Both the position numbers and the translations under genes were made by a program. The notes under the pieces are model-generated. The model was not told where the DNA came from and ran no database searches. It saw nothing but the letters and a program-made list of their open reading frames with translations. Of a stretch of DNA of 8,224 nt, positions 6,508 through 8,224 are shown piece after piece; within the stretch, counting starts at the first letter, position 1, and each line of letters opens with the position of its first letter. Source of the DNA: Bacteroidales bacterium (GTDB lineage Bacteria > Bacteroidota > Bacteroidia > Bacteroidales > UBA12077); assembly GCA_030600625.1 (NCBI GenBank), contig JAUVLS010000048.1:1-8224 (forward strand). Reading direction: 5' to 3'.

Positions 6508-7924
6508 TATTTTTATAATGTTCGTATCGATCTAAAATCTGGTAAACATAATTATATGTTTCTGAACCCCGGCAATAACCATATTTTACTACCGGATCTT
6601 TATAATATTTCGGATTCGATTTTTTAAGAATATATTCATCAACATTATTTTCCCATTTATCAGGATCTTTCCCTTCTTTTTCTGCCAATCTGCGAGCATC
6701 AAGAATATGACCTAAACCAACATTATAAGAAGCAAGTATAAATTTAGTTTTTTCCTCTTCATCAGTAATTCCCCTATTTTCAAATCTCTTATCAAGCCAT
6801 TTTATAAATTCAACCCCAGCCTTAATTTGTTTTTCGGGAGGAGAATTTCTATTAACTCCAAAGCGACGAGCTGTAGTAGGCATTAACTGCATTAATCCGT
6901 AAGCACCAGCCCAGGATTCTACATTTGGTTTAAATCGTGATTCCTGATATATTAATGATGACAACAACCTCCAATCCCAGTCAATATCTTTACTATATTT
7001 TTTGATAAAATCATCATAACCAGAAATTTTTCCAGTAGTTTTTGAATAATAGTCACTTTCTACTATTCTAACCGATCGTGGATTTTTAAAATACTTATTA
7101 TATATTAATGCGTATTCTAAAGAACCCTTAAATTCTTTTAGCCAATTGTCAATTTCTATTTTTAATAAATCATCTCCTTTTCGCAAGCCCCAGGCCAAAT
7201 TTTGAGGAAAACTAACAGCCGTTTTTACATCCAGATTAGGATAATAAATTTGATTAACAAGTGCCACATTTTCATCTGCCACAGTATAATCTATTTCTCC
7301 ACTCGCAACTAATTCGATTAATTCTTCTACTTCTTTATCAGCTTTTTCGATTAATTTAATGCTATCTCCTATTTCATCTGATAAATTTTTCATCCGTTGA
7401 GCATAGGAGCTTCCTTTTTGCACATACACTACTTTGCCTGCTAAATCCAATTGGTTTCGAAGTAAATTAGCGTTAATTTCTTCTTTCGAAAAATTTTTCC
7501 AGTTTTCAATTTTTCTTTGCACCAATACTTGATGAGTTTGACTATGAGGGTACGTAAAGTTAATAATTTTCGATCGTTCTTTTGTAACAGTTAGATTTAT
7601 ACCAATAATATCACATTCACCCTCCATTAACATTCTAAAATTTTCATCAATATCATTTTCAACCTTAACTTCTAACTTTACACCTAGTTGTTCAGCAAGT
7701 AATTGTAATAATTCATACTGATATCCCATTGGCTCTCCTCTGTAAATAAAATAGTTGGTTGAATTAAAATCCATAACAGCTATCAACTTCCCTCTTTTCT
7801 TAATTTTATCAATAGAGTTTAAGTTAACAAATGATTTCTTCTCTTTTTCCTTACAGGTATTAAGAGCTAGTAATAATAGGATAATTAAAACAGGAGATTT
7901 TAGAATTTTTATAAATTCTTTCAA
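6491..7924 (-). CDS. mltF: MltF-like membrane-bound lytic transglycosylase lipoprotein
   Basis: A 477-residue protein with the two-domain MltF layout. A lipoprotein signal has Lys2, Lys6 and Lys9, a hydrophobic core at 11-21, and L-N-T-C with Cys24 as the probable lipidated residue; Thr before Cys is less common than Gly, Ala or Ser. A periplasmic solute-binding (SBP_bac_3) domain spans about 42-280 and is regulatory in MltF. A C-terminal SLT/GH23 lytic transglycosylase domain spans about 303-470, with LIYQESRF (324-331; catalytic Glu328), GAYGLMQLMP (340-349) and ASYNVG (398-403). The enzyme would cleave the MurNAc-GlcNAc bond to 1,6-anhydroMurNAc ends. The start is TTG: no ATG or GTG lies between it and the upstream in-frame stop (7978-7976), and the first internal ATG (Met51) would remove the signal. 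No Shine-Dalgarno sequence is seen. It is transcribed in the same direction as the 5S gene but separated from it by a terminator. Confidence 0.92.
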   Translation of the reverse strand: MKEFIKILKSPVLIILLLLALNTCKEKEKKSFVNLNSIDKIKKRGKLIAVMDFNSTNYFIYRGEPMGYQYELLQLLAEQLGVKLEVKVENDIDENFRMLMEGECDIIGINLTVTKERSKIINFTYPHSQTHQVLVQRKIENWKNFSKEEINANLLRNQLDLAGKVVYVQKGSSYAQRMKNLSDEIGDSIKLIEKADKEVEELIELVASGEIDYTVADENVALVNQIYYPNLDVKTAVSFPQNLAWGLRKGDDLLKIEIDNWLKEFKGSLEYALIYNKYFKNPRSVRIVESDYYSKTTGKISGYDDFIKKYSKDIDWDWRLLSSLIYQESRFKPNVESWAGAYGLMQLMPTTARRFGVNRNSPPEKQIKAGVEFIKWLDKRFENRGITDEEEKTKFILASYNVGLGHILDARRLAEKEGKDPDKWENNVDEYILKKSNPKYYKDPVVKYGYCRGSETYNYVYQILDRYEHYKNIIPET

Positions 7925-7978
7925 AATAAGTGTTTTTGATTTTGCTAATAGATTTACGAGATGTAATATATTTTGTTA

Positions 7979-8012
7979 CAAAAGTTTTGAGATAACTATT
8001 TCTTATAACAAA
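7979..8012 (-). promoter_or_regulatory. Weak candidate promoter for the mltF-like gene
   Basis: On the minus strand, TTTG (8012-8009) is followed after 22 bases by AACTTTTG (7986-7979), one base from the -7 consensus TAnnTTTG. The spacer is slightly longer than usual and the first T of the box is missing. A start from here would give a leader of about 45 bases before the TTG codon. The rest of the gap between mltF and the rRNA terminator is AT-rich with no gene seen. Confidence 0.25.
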
Positions 8013-8068
8013 ATTGCATGTAGTTGTTGTGTTTTTTCTAATATTTAAAATAAATATTATTTATATAA

Positions 8069-8105
8069 GTAAAAAGCCTCATTCGCCATTTGGCGGATGA
8101 GGCTT
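8069..8105 (-). terminator. Intrinsic terminator of the rRNA operon
   Basis: On the minus strand, immediately after the 5S gene, AAGCCTCATCCGCC (8105-8092) pairs with GGCGAATGAGGCTT (8087-8074) across a four-base loop. It is a 14-position stem with a single C/A mismatch, followed by a run of T (five T at 8075-8071). Read on the plus strand the mismatch becomes a G-U wobble, but no T-run follows there, so termination is expected only for minus-strand transcripts. It separates the rRNA operon from mltF. Confidence 0.88.
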
Positions 8106-8112
8106 ATATAAA

Positions 8113-8219
8113 GTTGGCGACGACCTACTCTCCCACAATTGCAGTACCATCGGCGCTAACGGGCTTAACTTCTCTGTTCGAAATGGGAAGAGGTGGAACC
8201 CCGTTGCAATAGTCACCTT
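8113..8219 (-). rRNA. rrf: 5S ribosomal RNA
   Basis: Read on the minus strand, this is a typical bacterial 5S rRNA of about 107 bases. Helix I pairs GGTGAC near the 5' end (8217-8212) with GTCGCC near the 3' end (8121-8116). The conserved loop CGAACAGAGAAGTTAAGCCC lies at 8180-8161, and GCGCCGATGGTA follows at 8155-8144. The exact mature ends are estimated to within a few bases. It lies last before the terminator, as expected at the end of an rRNA operon; the 23S gene should lie to the right, outside the window. The next base outside helix I on each side does not pair. Confidence 0.95.
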
Positions 8220-8224
8220 AAGAT

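Noticed and set aside
7755..8048. 97-residue open frame on the plus strand overlapping the start of mltF
   Set aside because: It runs antisense to the MltF signal and substrate-binding domain and then into AT-rich intergenic DNA. It has no recognisable domain, and its cysteine- and phenylalanine-rich content is typical of a shadow frame.

Overview
The window looks like chromosome from an AT-rich member of the Bacteroidota, probably order Bacteroidales or a relative. This rests on an FtsX/LolE-type permease with the N-terminal pattern usual in that phylum, a DUF1343/NamZ lipoprotein beside it, an MltF-type lipoprotein transglycosylase, almost no Shine-Dalgarno sequences, and TAnnTTTG-like -7 boxes. 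I ran no database search; assignments come from motifs recognised by eye.

Layout, left to right. (1) Bases 1-731, minus strand: most of a NamZ-like exo-N-acetylmuramidase lipoprotein whose C-terminus lies outside the window. (2) Bases 886-2130, plus strand, divergent from it: a four-helix LolC/LolE-type permease starting at TTG. (3) Bases 2131-2421: a 291-base AT-rich gap with an inverted array of GTTNCTN heptads, a 10-base palindrome and a T10 tract. (4) Bases 2422-6507, plus strand: a probable operon of gatE, gatD and a CoA-diphosphatase-like Nudix hydrolase. A 35-base GC-rich repeat lies between gatE and gatD, and the Nudix gene starts 5 bases after gatD. (5) Bases 6491-7924, minus strand: an MltF-like lytic transglycosylase lipoprotein, convergent with the Nudix gene and overlapping it by 17 bases, also starting at TTG. 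(6) Bases 8069-8219, minus strand: a 5S rRNA gene and its intrinsic terminator, the end of an rRNA operon that should continue to the right of the window.

The most interesting content is the gatE-gatD pair. GatDE is the tRNA-dependent amidotransferase described as archaeal, converting Glu-tRNA(Gln) to Gln-tRNA(Gln). Here both subunits look intact, with nucleophile, activation and tRNA-binding parts recognisable, inside an otherwise bacterial locus. GatD would release ammonia from glutamine or asparagine; GatE would activate the mischarged tRNA and pass ammonia to it. Bacteroidota generally charge tRNA(Gln) directly with GlnRS, so the pair either replaces GlnRS, works beside it, or has been repurposed. 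The two cell-wall hydrolases and the permease are ordinary envelope genes with no evident link to GatDE.
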